A DNA stretch of 40,291 nucleotides from Mikrocytos mackini. Taxonomy: Eukaryota; Endomyxa; Ascetosporea; Mikrocytida; Mikrocytiidae. The number at the start of each line of letters is the position of its first letter. Position 1 is the first letter of the stretch. The notes beneath the pieces are model-generated. The model did no database searches. It saw only the letters and a list, made by a program, of their open reading frames with translations, and was not told where the DNA came from. Below are positions 9,339 through 18,068 of this stretch, in pieces. A program made the translations under genes and the position numbers. The stretch covers positions 1 through 40,291 of the forward strand of contig JASNJN010000104.1 in the NCBI GenBank assembly GCA_030180075.1, given 5' to 3'.

Positions 9339-10622
9339 TCAATTACTTACTTCATAGAAATCATTTAGGCTATTCCTCCTTTTGGCTATCTTTTCGACGA
9401 TTTTAAAGTAAATCATCAGAATTATAAACAGGATGACAATCGCGAAAATTGACCAAAAGTAATAGACGCCGGCTAAACTGTTGTGTGTTATTTCTTCAAC
9501 AAACCCGTCACTTTCATCTGTACTGGTTGATTCGGCAACACCCAACATCTTTAATTTGGAGTCGATGTAAAAGTTCTTTTGGTACAATTCAAAATTACCG
9601 TCAGACTTTAATATAAAGTATGCTATCTTTGGGGATAACGCATCATCGAACCCTTCGGATCTAACTTCATGCAAATATATGATAATTTTTTCATTCTTTG
9701 GAGCAGTTTTGGATAGCTTGATGCTAAGGCTGAATTTATTGTCAACCAAGTTGTCTTTGTGTATATTCGCAATTACAGATTTGAAGTAGGCAGAAGATAA
9801 TTTGATCTTCACAGATTTTTCAATGAACACTCTCTTTAGATCTGGCAAATCAAACAAAATGTTTATTGACTTTCTGTCCTTCTCATTTTTAAAGGATACT
9901 GAAACACCTCCACAACCCGGTAGGCTGGTCGATAGGCAACTCAAATCCAACTTCCCGGCTCTGTTCATAAGCTTCTGTACTTCTACGTTCATATCCGTTC
10001 CCTTCTGACGACAGACGACATTTATCAGCATTGGACATAAAACCACATTCTCGGAGCCTGCGATCAGTGTTATAAGTTGCGAATCTAAGGCGCTTATGAA
10101 GTTGTTTGATATATTTAGATGTGTAAAATGCAATGGGCCTTTCTTGAACATCTTGTTGAGGTCGATTGCAGTCAATAAGTTATTAGAAAGATCCAACTCA
10201 CTCGATACTATGATATTCTCTCTAAATAGGTTGCTATCGGATGTAAGGTTGTTTTTAGATAGATCTAGCTTCTTGATTTCGAGTTGCTGTCTATTTGTAA
10301 ATTCTGAAAATTTCGAAAAGTTATTTGAGGACAAATTAACTTCGTCTAACTGTGAATAAGGGAGTCTTAAACTGTGCAGCTTGTTGTTGGATAGGTCTAG
10401 CGTTTTTAATCCAGAGGCCTTTTCAAATATGGTTTCCTCGAAAGACGTGTAGTCCATTCCAGAACATTTAATCGACTTCATGTCACTAACCTTCACTCTA
10501 AATAGTTCTTCAAGAAAGAAAGCTGTAACTCGGAAGTTTGGAACTTTGATTTCATATTTTCCATTACAATTGAAATCGAGAGTAGTTGAATAGAATACCT
10601 GGACCAAGAAGAATAGGAGCAT
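9339..10622 (-). CDS. Leucine-rich-repeat type I membrane protein
   Basis: A 427-aa predicted secretory-pathway protein. Residues 1-15 form a hydrophobic signal peptide. From about residue 70 to 180 at least five LRR cores are visible: LKTLDLSNNKL, LDEVNLSSNNF, IKKLDLSKNNL, SSELDLSNNLL and FTHLNISNNFI. A cysteine-containing segment and a region of about 180 residues with no recognised domain follow. A single transmembrane helix (FWSIFAIVILFIILMIYF, about residues 393-410) and a short basic tail (KRRN) end the protein. The topology predicts an extracellular or lumenal LRR ectodomain. LRR proteins are common in microsporidian secretomes, so a surface or adhesion role is plausible but inferred. 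The upstream region holds AATTTAAATTTAAA about 30 bp before the ATG. Its start is 56 bp from the SF3B1 stop on the same strand. Confidence 0.8.
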   Translation of the reverse strand: MLLFFLVQVFYSTTLDFNCNGKYEIKVPNFRVTAFFLEELFRVKVSDMKSIKCSGMDYTSFEETIFEKASGLKTLDLSNNKLHSLRLPYSQLDEVNLSSNNFSKFSEFTNRQQLEIKKLDLSKNNLTSDSNLFRENIIVSSELDLSNNLLTAIDLNKMFKKGPLHFTHLNISNNFISALDSQLITLIAGSENVVLCPMLINVVCRQKGTDMNVEVQKLMNRAGKLDLSCLSTSLPGCGGVSVSFKNEKDRKSINILFDLPDLKRVFIEKSVKIKLSSAYFKSVIANIHKDNLVDNKFSLSIKLSKTAPKNEKIIIYLHEVRSEGFDDALSPKIAYFILKSDGNFELYQKNFYIDSKLKMLGVAESTSTDESDGFVEEITHNSLAGVYYFWSIFAIVILFIILMIYFKIVEKIAKRRNSLNDFYEVSN

Positions 10623-10678
10623 TCTTTTGAATAATCGTGTTAAATGTTTAAATTTAAATTACGTCAACAAAAATAGAA

Positions 10679-13522
10679 TTACAGCTCAAAATATACTTCC
10701 AATATCTGTGACGTAATGCTACTATCGGCCTCCCAGCACAGATTCAATATCCCCCAACACCTTTCTCTTACTGCTTTTACAGGGTGGAACAACCCAGACC
10801 CTGTGTACATTACAATAACGTCGACACCAATAATCGTCCCAATGTCCATAACTGTGTTTTCGAATGCTTCTGCCATTCCAAACTCATCTTCGAGAATGCT
10901 TGGCCAGATTAAATTCAGGAAGTGCAAGAATAAATCAAAGTAACATTCAATATCGTTCACAACCAGTTTTGCTATGTTGGATATAATAAAGCACCCAATT
11001 TGTCTATGTACAATGTCCTTATCTTTAACGGCGTCTTCAATTATATTTACAAGTGAGTTTATATAGTTCGTGTTTTCAGGAGTTTCCTCGGACATTATTA
11101 ACTGTATGCTCTTCAAAACTCCCAGTCGTAATAATTTGTTTTTGGCCCCGTATTCATTCAGTAAAACGGGTATAACTGAAAATGCACCACATTTTTTCGT
11201 TATTTCTAATATGCTGATCGAACACCAGATTCTAATGCTTCTCCTCGGGTTGCTCAAACCTTGAACCAAATAGTAAATACAGTCTAAAGGGCCTATATCT
11301 TTCGCAATACATCCTATTGTTGAACTCGCCATTACCTTGACATTCTTCTGCTTAACTTTAAATGCAAACTCGACTATGCTTACCATAATCTTGTTCCAAC
11401 ATTTTTCGTCATCTATTTCGTGTGCCAGGCGTTTAGAGATAGACTTTATTAGTTTTAATGCCAAGTAAACCAAAACTGTTGAATGGGCGTTAATAAGTGG
11501 AGGAAGTAAGTTGAGTACTCTTTTATAGCTTTCATTTGAAACAAATAGTAACCTTGTTTTGGTTATTTTCATCAGAACTGCAAACACTCCGAACATTTCT
11601 ACTTCTGTTCCAGATGCGCCAATTAAATCGTTATAGGCTGTGCTAAATACCCTATCAATACAGATATCCCGCGAAACAAGGTTGTCTAATTTCGATACAA
11701 AACTTATAATTTCGCTGATTAATAACGATGCGAGAAATCTAACGAACATGTTATTTGATGCAGCGAACCATTGTAGTCTTTGGAATAATAGATTTGATAT
11801 ATTCGCCACATTTACATTTGTGGTGTTCATTATGTATGCAAGAAGTTGTTTACAAACGATCAACATTTCTCTTACCAAGTTACGGTACATATAGTGTTTG
11901 TCGTAATATTTCGTCTCATAGCTAAATAAATGGCCCTCGAAAAAAGTTTCATCTTCAACAATTATCTTTATTTTGTTGTCGTTTATTGCCTGTAATGTAT
12001 CAAAAATGAAACTTATAACTTTTTTCTCGTCTATTTTAAAGTTTGAAAGTTCTGTTTTCTTTAATAATTGTTGCAAACAAAAGAACATTAACCCTAGGCT
12101 GGATTCTTTTAAATCAGAGAAATAATCTAGCAATGTATTAGATATCAATCTCGGCGAAAATCTTTCGATAATTATATCGTATGTTTTCTGAAGGGTAGCA
12201 TACAGCTTATTCCTAACTACGTAGTGTGTTTTCTTGAAAATCAACTTTTTGTTCATTAAACGTAAGAACATAAGGTTGAATATTTCTACTTTGAGATTAC
12301 TTTCATCGTTTTTGTTTGTGGGTATATGTAATAAACACTTGTTGAGCATCTTTAAATAAAAAGTGGATCCTCTAAAGAATGCATTGGTTATTGACTCTTC
12401 CGTGTGTGATGTATTAGTGATCTTTTTGATTTCGTCGATGGCCACCAATGTTAGACTTTCAATGGAACATCTGTGATTATTTTCGTCATCCATCAACGTG
12501 AGCCAGTAAAGAGCATTAAAAGCGGTCTGTCTAAGAACGAAGTTTCTGTTTTTCGTATATCCGAGTATTATTGGTGCAAATGTTTGAAGTTGGCAATTGC
12601 TACGTTGCACTAGTCGCTTAGCAAGTGACTTTACTACACTTAGATATATACTTAGAATATCATTTGGAAGTCCAATTGATAAATCTATGCTATTCAAAAG
12701 CGTGATTACTTCTTTTATATTTTCAAGTAACGTTTCTTCGTGGTTCTTCGTTAGGTATTTAATCGTACCGAGTGCAAATTCTAAATGAACACTTCCCTTT
12801 TCTATAAGAAGCGATAAGTAAGGCGTAACAGTACGTATCCCATGTATTTCTGCGACTAGTCCTAACAATATGCGCAAATTATTGAAATTAATGGTAAACT
12901 CGATATTTGTACTGTGTAGTTTTTCCAAACATACTTGTTTATTCAACATAACGTGATAATTTCTAAATACCATTATCGCCATTTCCTTCAAAAACTTGGA
13001 GTTTATTTTGTAGACCGATACTAACGTATTTAAAATACAGTCTGGGTTTTCTATTTGTACTGTTTCTGTAATACTTTTGAGTAATTTAACATAGAACCTA
13101 AACACTCTCGTTATATCTGTCGCGGGGATGTCTTTGTTTAACAGTGAGAAATAAATATCTAAAAGACGTATCGTGAAGTTGAGTCCGAGTTTTATTGATA
13201 TCTTGAATAGTTTTTTCTTAATCAAACGTTTCGTTGAACGGAGTGAAATCATCAGTTGAAATAAAAAAGATAAGAAATCGGCTATGGATTTTGAGGTTAG
13301 TATGTCGTCGTCGTTAGTGTTTTGGATTTTGCACTTTACTTCTACTAAGCTGGTAGAATTTGTTCCTTTTAAGAGCATTTGGGTAAATATTGCAGTGTAA
13401 TACGAAGGAAGCTCGTTTGGGCCTGTGATTAAGCTGTCTAATTCTATCTGTTCTTTAAGTGTTTCTTTAATCAAGAAATACGACTTCAATTCGTTTCCTA
13501 GCTCAGGGATCACGTTTTTCAT
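10679..13522 (-). CDS. HSH155: Splicing factor SF3B1 / Hsh155 (U2 snRNP), divergent
   Basis: A 947-aa alpha-helical HEAT-repeat protein, close to yeast Hsh155 in length and shorter than animal SF3B1. SF3B1 is the scaffold of the SF3b complex, which clamps the U2 snRNA-branch-site duplex. Identification rests on the C-terminal third (about residues 730-925), where family signatures appear in order: a KDIGPLDCIYYLVQGL repeat, VIPVLLNEYG with LGVLKSIQL, IEDAVKDKDIVHRQ, the FLNLIWPSI repeat, and GLFHPVKAVRERCWGILN, matching the conserved GLFHPARKVRDVYWKIYN block. The N-terminal half is helical but highly diverged, and the usual N-terminal TP-rich region is absent. No intron is needed. AAATTTAAAAATTAA lies immediately before the ATG. 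Its presence implies that the spliceosome is retained, which is not true of all Microsporidia. Confidence 0.88.
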   Translation of the reverse strand: MKNVIPELGNELKSYFLIKETLKEQIELDSLITGPNELPSYYTAIFTQMLLKGTNSTSLVEVKCKIQNTNDDDILTSKSIADFLSFLFQLMISLRSTKRLIKKKLFKISIKLGLNFTIRLLDIYFSLLNKDIPATDITRVFRFYVKLLKSITETVQIENPDCILNTLVSVYKINSKFLKEMAIMVFRNYHVMLNKQVCLEKLHSTNIEFTINFNNLRILLGLVAEIHGIRTVTPYLSLLIEKGSVHLEFALGTIKYLTKNHEETLLENIKEVITLLNSIDLSIGLPNDILSIYLSVVKSLAKRLVQRSNCQLQTFAPIILGYTKNRNFVLRQTAFNALYWLTLMDDENNHRCSIESLTLVAIDEIKKITNTSHTEESITNAFFRGSTFYLKMLNKCLLHIPTNKNDESNLKVEIFNLMFLRLMNKKLIFKKTHYVVRNKLYATLQKTYDIIIERFSPRLISNTLLDYFSDLKESSLGLMFFCLQQLLKKTELSNFKIDEKKVISFIFDTLQAINDNKIKIIVEDETFFEGHLFSYETKYYDKHYMYRNLVREMLIVCKQLLAYIMNTTNVNVANISNLLFQRLQWFAASNNMFVRFLASLLISEIISFVSKLDNLVSRDICIDRVFSTAYNDLIGASGTEVEMFGVFAVLMKITKTRLLFVSNESYKRVLNLLPPLINAHSTVLVYLALKLIKSISKRLAHEIDDEKCWNKIMVSIVEFAFKVKQKNVKVMASSTIGCIAKDIGPLDCIYYLVQGLSNPRRSIRIWCSISILEITKKCGAFSVIPVLLNEYGAKNKLLRLGVLKSIQLIMSEETPENTNYINSLVNIIEDAVKDKDIVHRQIGCFIISNIAKLVVNDIECYFDLFLHFLNLIWPSILEDEFGMAEAFENTVMDIGTIIGVDVIVMYTGSGLFHPVKAVRERCWGILNLCWEADSSITSQILEVYFEL

Positions 13523-13563
13523 TTAATTTTTAAATTTTTTTAAAAAAAGACACAACATGGTAT

Positions 13564-13610
13564 GGGCTCTTTTAACCTTATATCATCTACCACTTTGTTT
13601 AAAAGAGCCC
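13564..13610. promoter_or_regulatory. 12-bp stem / 23-nt loop hairpin between SF3B1 and p24
   Basis: GGGCTCTTTTAA at 13564-13575 pairs perfectly with TTAAAAGAGCCC at 13599-13610. It lies about 50 bp past the p24 stop and about 40 bp before the SF3B1 ATG on the minus strand. It could act in p24 3'-end formation, be a small structured RNA, or be a minimal MITE remnant. The sequence alone does not decide. Confidence 0.55.
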
Positions 13611-13663
13611 TCGGCCAGATAACCGCAAGAACAATAAACTTGGTTCAATAAACCGTTACTTAT

Positions 13664-14428
13664 TTAATCAATCTTCTTTTTATCCAGGAAATATTTAACA
13701 AACCCAAACTCAACCAGTGACACAACGATGAAAAGAACAATCCCCATCGCCGATGTGAGCACCATTCTCGAGTGGTTGATCTTCGCATTAGATTTTAATT
13801 TATCATGGTTGATCATTTGAATGTCCACTTCTTTCCGAACTTCTTTGAATTTTTCCTGCAGTGTCAACAACGCTATGTCGAGCTTAGAAACAGTCTTTTT
13901 CTTCGCACTGTCTTCCGGCTGCTTTTCGTCGTTTTCAACGCCGTCGTAATCCGACGTTTCGATCGTCTCTCCTTTATATAAATGGAGCCTGAGTTTGAAT
14001 GCACGCTCGGCGGCTTTCTTGGGTATGTTGAACACGCCTATACAGAGGAATAAGTCTTTGTTTGGCTCACTGATGATGGACATGACGTTTGTAGATTTTT
14101 TCTGGTCGATGTCGGCTCTTCTTAGTAATTTTCCATTGTCTCCACGTAGCGCAGCAATTATGTTGGGCTGTTTTTTCGACTTCTCTTCCTCCGATGTTTG
14201 GTAGTGCATTAATTTCATGAACTTCTCATAGTCTATAAATTCGTAATGAACGGAGTAGAAGTTTGGAGTTTCTTCTGCTGGTATGAAGAAGCATTTGTCA
14301 TTTTCCCGAGATATTTCGAAATAAAAGCCTTCCTCTTCTTCACTTCCACTAGCTTTAATTATGAGAGGACATACCATCAATATAACTGCTGTAAGAACAG
14401 TAGACGTTCTTTGACTAAGATTTTTCAT
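13664..14428 (-). CDS. p24 / emp24-type GOLD-domain cargo receptor
   Basis: A 254-aa type I membrane protein of the p24 (TMED/emp24) family, which cycles between ER and Golgi in COPII and COPI vesicles and selects cargo. Parts visible in order: a signal peptide (about 1-27), a GOLD-like lumenal beta domain starting FYFEISRENDKCFF and including LFLCIGVFN, an acidic linker, a coiled-coil segment (about 185-215), one transmembrane helix (MGIVLFIVVSLVEFGFV) and a short cytosolic tail ending KKID. The two lysines at -3 and -4 form a classical dilysine COPI retrieval signal, and the preceding YFL resembles the aromatic COPII motif of p24 tails. It is slightly longer than usual because of the acidic linker. 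The gene diverges from eS26 across 32 bp and shares its AAATTT-rich promoter. Confidence 0.88.
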   Translation of the reverse strand: MKNLSQRTSTVLTAVILMVCPLIIKASGSEEEEGFYFEISRENDKCFFIPAEETPNFYSVHYEFIDYEKFMKLMHYQTSEEEKSKKQPNIIAALRGDNGKLLRRADIDQKKSTNVMSIISEPNKDLFLCIGVFNIPKKAAERAFKLRLHLYKGETIETSDYDGVENDEKQPEDSAKKKTVSKLDIALLTLQEKFKEVRKEVDIQMINHDKLKSNAKINHSRMVLTSAMGIVLFIVVSLVEFGFVKYFLDKKKID

Positions 14429-14460
14429 TAAGTCAAATTTAAAATTTTAGAAAAATTCAC
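14429..14460. promoter_or_regulatory. 32-bp bidirectional promoter (p24 / eS26)
   Basis: Only 32 bp separate the start codons of two divergent genes. The gap holds CAAATTTAAAATTTTAG, a nearly symmetric AAATTT tract that serves both directions. AAATTT-like motifs just upstream of start codons are described for microsporidian genes. Very short 5' leaders follow from the spacing. Confidence 0.7.
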
Positions 14461-14772
14461 ATGCCTAAAAAAAGAAGAAACGGAGGAAAAGACAGACACA
14501 ACAGAGGCATCACCCAGAATGTTAGATGCACAAATTGCTTTAGATGTGTTCCAAAAGACAAAGCAATCCGTAGGTCAACAGTTAGACCAATTGCCGATTA
14601 TGCTGTTGTTAAGGATCTACAAGATGCATGTGCATATGACGAGTATGCACTGCCTATGGTGTACAACAAAGTACAATATTGTGTTTCTTGTGCAGTCCAC
14701 TACAAATTGGTTCGATCAAGGGAAAAGAACACAAGAAAAGACAGAGCCCCGGGATTGAAGTTAAGAAAATAA
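14461..14772 (+). CDS. RPS26: 40S ribosomal protein eS26
   Basis: A small-subunit protein that sits at the mRNA exit channel in eukaryotic ribosomes; 103 aa. It begins MPKKRRNGGKDRHNRG, matching the family start. The zinc-binding signature follows, CTNCFRCVPKDKAI (about residues 23-36), and the second cysteine pair YCVSCAVH (about 76-83), with LPMVYNKVQYC between. The basic tail (RKDRAPGLKLRK) corresponds to the conserved RKDR motif; the longer proline-rich animal tail is missing, as expected in Microsporidia. The start is fixed by the family N-terminus. It closes the host gene block. Confidence 0.97.
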   Translation: MPKKRRNGGKDRHNRGITQNVRCTNCFRCVPKDKAIRRSTVRPIADYAVVKDLQDACAYDEYALPMVYNKVQYCVSCAVHYKLVRSREKNTRKDRAPGLKLRK

Positions 14773-15055
14773 ATAACTCGGCAATTAAATAACAAACTAT
14801 TATATGATATTTCGTCTAAACGTTATAGTGCGCTAATACAGGTGTAATCAAAAAGATTTCAGAACCATATTTATAATAAAATATTCAAATAAAATTGTGA
14901 TTTACACTCAATTAAATAAATTTGAAACAACGATTTATCACAAACGTTATCGAATATTTAAATAAAACATAGTTTTTAGGGTTTATCATTGTTAAAGTTT
15001 GTAATTGCGAATGCGAATGTTCGAGTATTCGAAGATTTTTGGCGTGTAAACGATT
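14773..15055. other. Intergenic stretch next to repeat copy 1
   Basis: AT-rich, no gene. GGCGTGTAAACGATTG near 15041 has an inverted near-match (CATTCGTTTACACGCC, about 18050-18065), so the region between the two 0.7-kb repeat copies is itself bracketed by a short inverted repeat. Confidence 0.45.
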
Positions 15056-15775
15056 GACAATTTTAAACCCATAATTAATTATTATTAATTAAGGCACTAT
15101 CACCTGGCCACTTCAGCCCTTTCTTGTGAAACCAATGGATTCCGTTCCAACTTGGTGGTTCACTTTGTTTATCCCAAGCCTCAACCTGGTTTCCCCAGGG
15201 CGTTTTTCAGACCCTATGATAACCCAGTCAAAACCACTTATTTAGCTTACTACTCCCCATTGGGGTTTCAGCGTATATGTGGGTGACCAGGTTACTGGGG
15301 TATTATTTACCAGGTCGCTGTGGTATCTAGTGATACCACTCCGTTTATTCACCAAGGGTAAAATAAAACGGAGACCTTTAGATCTATTCGATGAGCCCAT
15401 TAGGTTGGCGCAAGGTTTGCCACCTTCTCGTTGAGAACTGGTATTCATGGTTCACCTTCCCTTTGGGCGGTTTACCGGACCTGTGGCCAGGGAATCATGA
15501 ATTGATTCCGGACCCGTCTTCTTATTGTGGACCTTGCGGCCCCGCGTTAAAGCGCTAATGACGGGACAGACCAACTTGGTTCCCCATATGGCTTTATTAT
15601 CTCCCTAATAGGGGACCAGATAGGGGTTGGGTTATAGGCCGTTTTGAAGGCCGGGAGGAATGTGGAGCCCTTGTCGCGCTAGTTGTTGCGACCTCGGACT
15701 CTTCACCTCCACCCTGGGCTCGTGTTGCACTCTGCAGCGATACCGGGGAAAATTTTAAATTTTTAAAATTTTTTT
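15056..15775 (+). repeat. Unclassified GC-richer dispersed repeat, copy 1 (uninterrupted)
   Basis: About 720 bp, clearly richer in G+C than its surroundings and sharply bounded. It starts GACAATTTTAAA and ends in an AAAATTTTAAA-type tract that is nearly its inverse, so the terminal inverted repeats may be about 12 bp. The same unit occurs reversed at 18069-19502 and again at 36251-38162. This copy lacks the insertions found in the other two and serves as the empty-site reference. Internal dyads include GGTATCTAGTGATACC. No long frame is conserved among the copies and no known class was recognised. A structured non-coding element or a non-autonomous transposon is more likely than a gene. Confidence 0.8.
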
Positions 15776-15794
15776 TAGATTTTAACAGTTAAAT

Positions 15795-16803
15795 ATGAAA
15801 ACAACTTCAACTTTCTCACTCCCACACATACTCAGACTCAAATCACTGTTTGGAACATGGCGAAAAGTATCCAAATGCACAAAAACACCCGTAACAAGTC
15901 AATTCCGGATCGTCAACCAGAAACGCTACTATGAAAAAAAACCAGACAAAGAACCCATTTCTCCCAGGGAAAATCGATACATTTTCAACCAACTTAAGAC
16001 GAAACCCTTCCACAATGACAACGAAACAACCCGTGAGCTCAATCTACAATGTTCTTACTATTACTTCCTAAAATTTCTAAAAGACAACGGGTTTGGATAT
16101 ACAAAGCCGCAAATAAAGCCGTTTCTAAAGAAAATCTCAATAGAGAAACGGCTAAAATTTGCCAGGAATCACGTCCATGTTCCGGGCCTGCTTGAAAAAA
16201 TTGTATTTACGGATGTAAAGCGCTTCTCTTTTAGTGGGGCCGACAATTCACACAAAATTTGGGCCCATAAAAGCGAAAATGTTGCTGCAAATAAGCATTA
16301 CAGAATGTTCCAGTATTTATTCTAAAAGAAAACACCATGATCGAGGAGGAATTATGGTTCATGGGACCATTTCATACCTTTGAAAGGTGTATTTAATTTT
16401 ATGTGAAAATAGCATTAACTCCAAAGAATACATAAAGATTTTAGACGAAAAAATGTTGCCGAGCATTAGGGAGGTGTATCCTAACAATTCATAAATTTTT
16501 CAACAGGATAATGCACCTCCACACGTTTCAAAAATGACTATGGAAGACATTAATAAGAAGGGGGTCGACTTATTATCTTGCTCCCCAAATTCCCCCGATT
16601 TGAATCCAATTGAGAACATCTGAGGGATAATGACAACTGTATATAAGGGAGGTAAAATTTTTACAAACAAACACGATTTATGGAGCGCGATTAAAAATTG
16701 TTGGGATTCTTTAGAAGATAAAGTAGTAATAAAGACATGCAGTAATTTTAAAGAAAGATTGAATAATGTTTTAGAAAGAAATGGTCTTTGGATTGATAAA
16801 TAA
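15795..16803 (+). pseudogene. Tc1-like DD34E transposase, degraded
   Basis: The N-terminal 176 codons run open from the ATG at 15795. After the DNA-binding region they reach the typical Tc1 block: RLKFARNHVHVPG, then IVFTDVKRFSFSG with the first catalytic D, then IWAHK. The consensus E of TDEKRF is V here. After the TAA at 16323 homology continues in another frame: FQQDNAPPH gives the second D, SPNSPDLNPIEN gives the E 34 residues later, and a tail GLWIDK ends at 16803. This second frame has a TAA at 16492-16494 and a TGA at 16621-16623, where Tc1 proteins usually have W. At least one frameshift and two nonsense changes make it inactive. It lies between two inverted copies of the 0.7-kb repeat. 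Confidence 0.88.
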
Positions 16804-18068
16804 ATAATGATTAAAATTTTGTTTCAAAATTTTTTAAAGTTCAATTTTAAATTTTCTATTTTTATGATTTTCGCCCAAAACTTATCGTTTATCAGTTTTA
16901 ATTAACACATTCATAAATTAAAAATATGATTATCATGACCACAAGATTTAAGAATGAGTTTAAATTTAAATAATACGTTTAAATTCAAACAAAAATTAAA
17001 TAAATATAAATATTATTTTTCATGACAAAATCTCTTTTTAATAAACTTCTAAACCAGGAAGGTCCTGACAATGATTAGAGTTTGCAATATTCGATTGGTC
17101 TGAAATCAGTCGAATAACGGTACATTCGTACGAATGTTCGATTGATTTTTCATTATACAATGTTTTTTAGATTATATGTATTTTCTTTATACGGATTATA
17201 TTTCATATTAGAAATAGGATGCCCAAGCTTGATTTTACTCCCCAAAAGAGTAACGATAACCAAACTATCAAAGCAAATGGTTGAAATTGAATGGAAGGCA
17301 CATATTTAAATACAAATAATATTGTATTGCACAACTATCTGTGGATTATATTCAGGAATTTCATCAGACTTAATATAAGTTATGATGATTTTATACTTAT
17401 TTCTTTCCCCACCACTTTTTTATTGTTTTTCATTTTCTTAATATAACCAACATATAAGATAGATAACACGACGAAGGATATAAAAACGACATTCTGACTA
17501 TATTTGCATAAGATTGACATAATATTTGTTTTAGTGTCGGCTTGAAGCAGTCTTGATTGAATCAATAGATACTAAAGTTCATATTTAACAGTATTGTGCG
17601 ATAACTTATAAAAAACTTTGAAAGTACGAAGAAGGGGATTGTATCTAAAGCAGAGTAAATTTAACTACTCCATTAAACTTCAATGTTTTAGGTTGTCTGT
17701 TGGCAACATTATTTATAGATAGAATTCACAATTTTCGAAAGTCAGGAAAACTATACCAGGAATCTGGACATTTATGTCAAAAAATTTCAAGAATTCGAGA
17801 ATTTCCCCCAGCAATTCCCCGTTAAATATGTCCTAAAGTACGGAATTTATATTTTAAGGGGCCATTTTCCCGGGGATGAATACTCCAACACCAATCGGAA
17901 CCATACATGAATTCAAATATTAAAAATTAAATATAAATATCTATAACCAACGGATAATGGCCTAATAATATATTTGTTACAATCATTATATGCCTACTTA
18001 TTGCACAGGAATTTGTGTTTGAAAACAGTCGAATGTTCGTTTTTCGAATAACATTCGTTTACACGCCA
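16804..18068. other. AT-rich stretch without a gene
   Basis: No coding frame of substance. TAGAGTTTGCAATATTCG near 17083 resembles the right terminal repeat of the hAT-like element at 23058-23455, but no partner end was found. Several TTCGAATGTTCG-like words occur near 17140 and 18020. Confidence 0.4.
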
